Source: GCA-2719315 sp964448645 (lineage in GTDB: Bacteria > Bacteroidota > Bacteroidia > Flavobacteriales > Flavobacteriaceae). Taken from it: 14,779 nucleotides of DNA. Location of the stretch: assembly GCA_964448645.1 (NCBI GenBank), contig CAYUZY010000046.1:1-14779 (forward strand), in the 5' to 3' direction. Below are positions 13,888 to 14,779 of this stretch, one piece after another. Under the pieces are notes generated by a model. It was given only the letters and a program-made list of their open reading frames with translations. It did no database searches and was not told where the DNA came from. The translations under genes were made by a program, and so were the position numbers. How positions within the stretch are numbered: position 1 is the stretch's first letter; the number at the start of each line of letters is the position of its first letter.

Positions 13888-14779
13888 ATGAAAGTAACAA
13901 TAGTTGGAGCAGGAAATGTTGGCGCATCATGTGCTGAATATATAGCTATAAAAAGAATTTCAAGCCAAGTAGTTCTTCTTGATATAAAAGAAGGTTTGGC
14001 AGAAGGAAAAGCTTTGGATTTATCTCAAACTTCTACTACTCTTGGATTTAACACTGAAATAATTGGTGTAACAAGTGATTATTCTGCAACTTCAAATAGT
14101 GATGTAGTTGTAATTACTTCAGGTATTCCTAGAAAACCTGGAATGACAAGAGAAGAATTAATTGGTATTAATGCAGGAATAGTTAAAGATGTTTCTAGTA
14201 ATATTTTAAAATTTTCACCTGATACAATTATAGTTGTTGTTTCTAATCCAATGGACACAATGACTTATTTAACGTTAAAAACTACAGGTGTCTTAAAAAA
14301 TAAAGTAATTGGAATGGGAGGAGCTTTAGATAGTTCTAGATTCAAAACCTATCTATCTAAAGCTATAAATAAACCTGCTAATGATATTCATGCTATGGTG
14401 ATTGGTGGTCATGGAGACACTACGATGATTCCCTTAGTCAGATTAGCTACATATAATGGTTTACCTATTTCAGATTTTTTAAATAAAAAGGAATTAGATA
14501 CTGTTTCTAAAGAAACTATGGTTGGAGGAGCATCTTTAACTAAGCTTTTAGGAACTTCTGCATGGTATGCACCTGGCGCATCAGTATCTTATCTTGTTGA
14601 TAGTATATTAAATAATCAGAGAAAATTAATTCCTTGTTCAGTTTTATTAGAAGGAGAGTATGGTCAAAAAGATATATGTATAGGAGTTCCATGTGTTATT
14701 GGCAATAAAGGTGTTGAATCAATTGTTGAATTGAAATTAAATAAAGATGAATTAAATCTTTTTAATAATAGTTCAAATT
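13888..14779 (+). CDS. mdh: Malate dehydrogenase (3' end cut by window)
   Basis: NAD-dependent oxidation of malate to oxaloacetate in the citric acid cycle. 297 codons are visible and the frame is still open at the window end; relatives are about 310 residues, so only a few are missing. The N-terminal Rossmann motif GAGNVG (residues 7-12 read GAGNVG) is followed by Asp32, which selects NAD over NADP. The active-site loop GIPRKPGMTR (79-88) has Arg82, the residue that favours malate over lactate, and Arg88. Asp148 and Arg151 in LDSSR and catalytic His175 in GGHGDT complete the site. It belongs to the LDH-like MDH group usual in Bacteroidota, not the E. coli type. It lies 46 bases after gyrB on the same strand; a separate promoter is not clear. 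Confidence 0.95.
   Translation, partial: MKVTIVGAGNVGASCAEYIAIKRISSQVVLLDIKEGLAEGKALDLSQTSTTLGFNTEIIGVTSDYSATSNSDVVVITSGIPRKPGMTREELIGINAGIVKDVSSNILKFSPDTIIVVVSNPMDTMTYLTLKTTGVLKNKVIGMGGALDSSRFKTYLSKAINKPANDIHAMVIGGHGDTTMIPLVRLATYNGLPISDFLNKKELDTVSKETMVGGASLTKLLGTSAWYAPGASVSYLVDSILNNQRKLIPCSVLLEGEYGQKDICIGVPCVIGNKGVESIVELKLNKDELNLFNNSSN

Overview
The window looks like chromosomal DNA from a low-GC (roughly 25-33% by spot counts) member of Bacteroidota, most likely an uncultured, possibly marine, flavobacterium. Evidence: strong AT bias; almost no Shine-Dalgarno sequences; several exact copies of the Bacteroidota -7 promoter element TANNTTTG close to start codons; a tmRNA whose tag (GENKYALAA) is of the Bacteroidota type; and Bacteroidota-type GyrB, FtsE and envelope proteins. 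KdsA shows a Gram-negative cell that makes LPS with a Kdo core. The taxonomic call is inference from family features; no database was searched.

Left part, minus strand (11-3319): an ftsE-type ABC ATPase, kdsA, ssrA (tmRNA) with its own well-formed promoter, rmuC, and just after rmuC a very small ORF that encodes little more than a lipoprotein signal peptide. A divergent intergenic region (3320-3442) with a perfect 9-bp inverted repeat separates this block from the plus-strand genes.

Middle part, plus strand (3443-8180): a 1006-residue secreted, TPR-rich protein whose 3' end overlaps the start of a 577-residue outer-membrane beta-barrel protein. The overlap suggests translational coupling and a shared envelope function, which I cannot name. 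This pair is the best candidate for a poorly described system here.

Right part, plus strand (8293-14779): a predicted lipoprotein amidohydrolase of the YtcJ-like Amidohydro_3 group behind a promoter with a 14-bp palindrome; glutamine-hydrolysing asparagine synthetase asnB; DNA gyrase subunit B gyrB; and malate dehydrogenase mdh, cut by the window end. These are metabolic and housekeeping genes, each except mdh apparently with its own promoter.

I found no CRISPR array, insertion sequence, prophage gene, tRNA or riboswitch. Most of the window is ordinary chromosome. The points of interest are the tiny lipoprotein ORF, the TPR/barrel pair, two regulatory palindromes, and promoter elements that sit almost on start codons.
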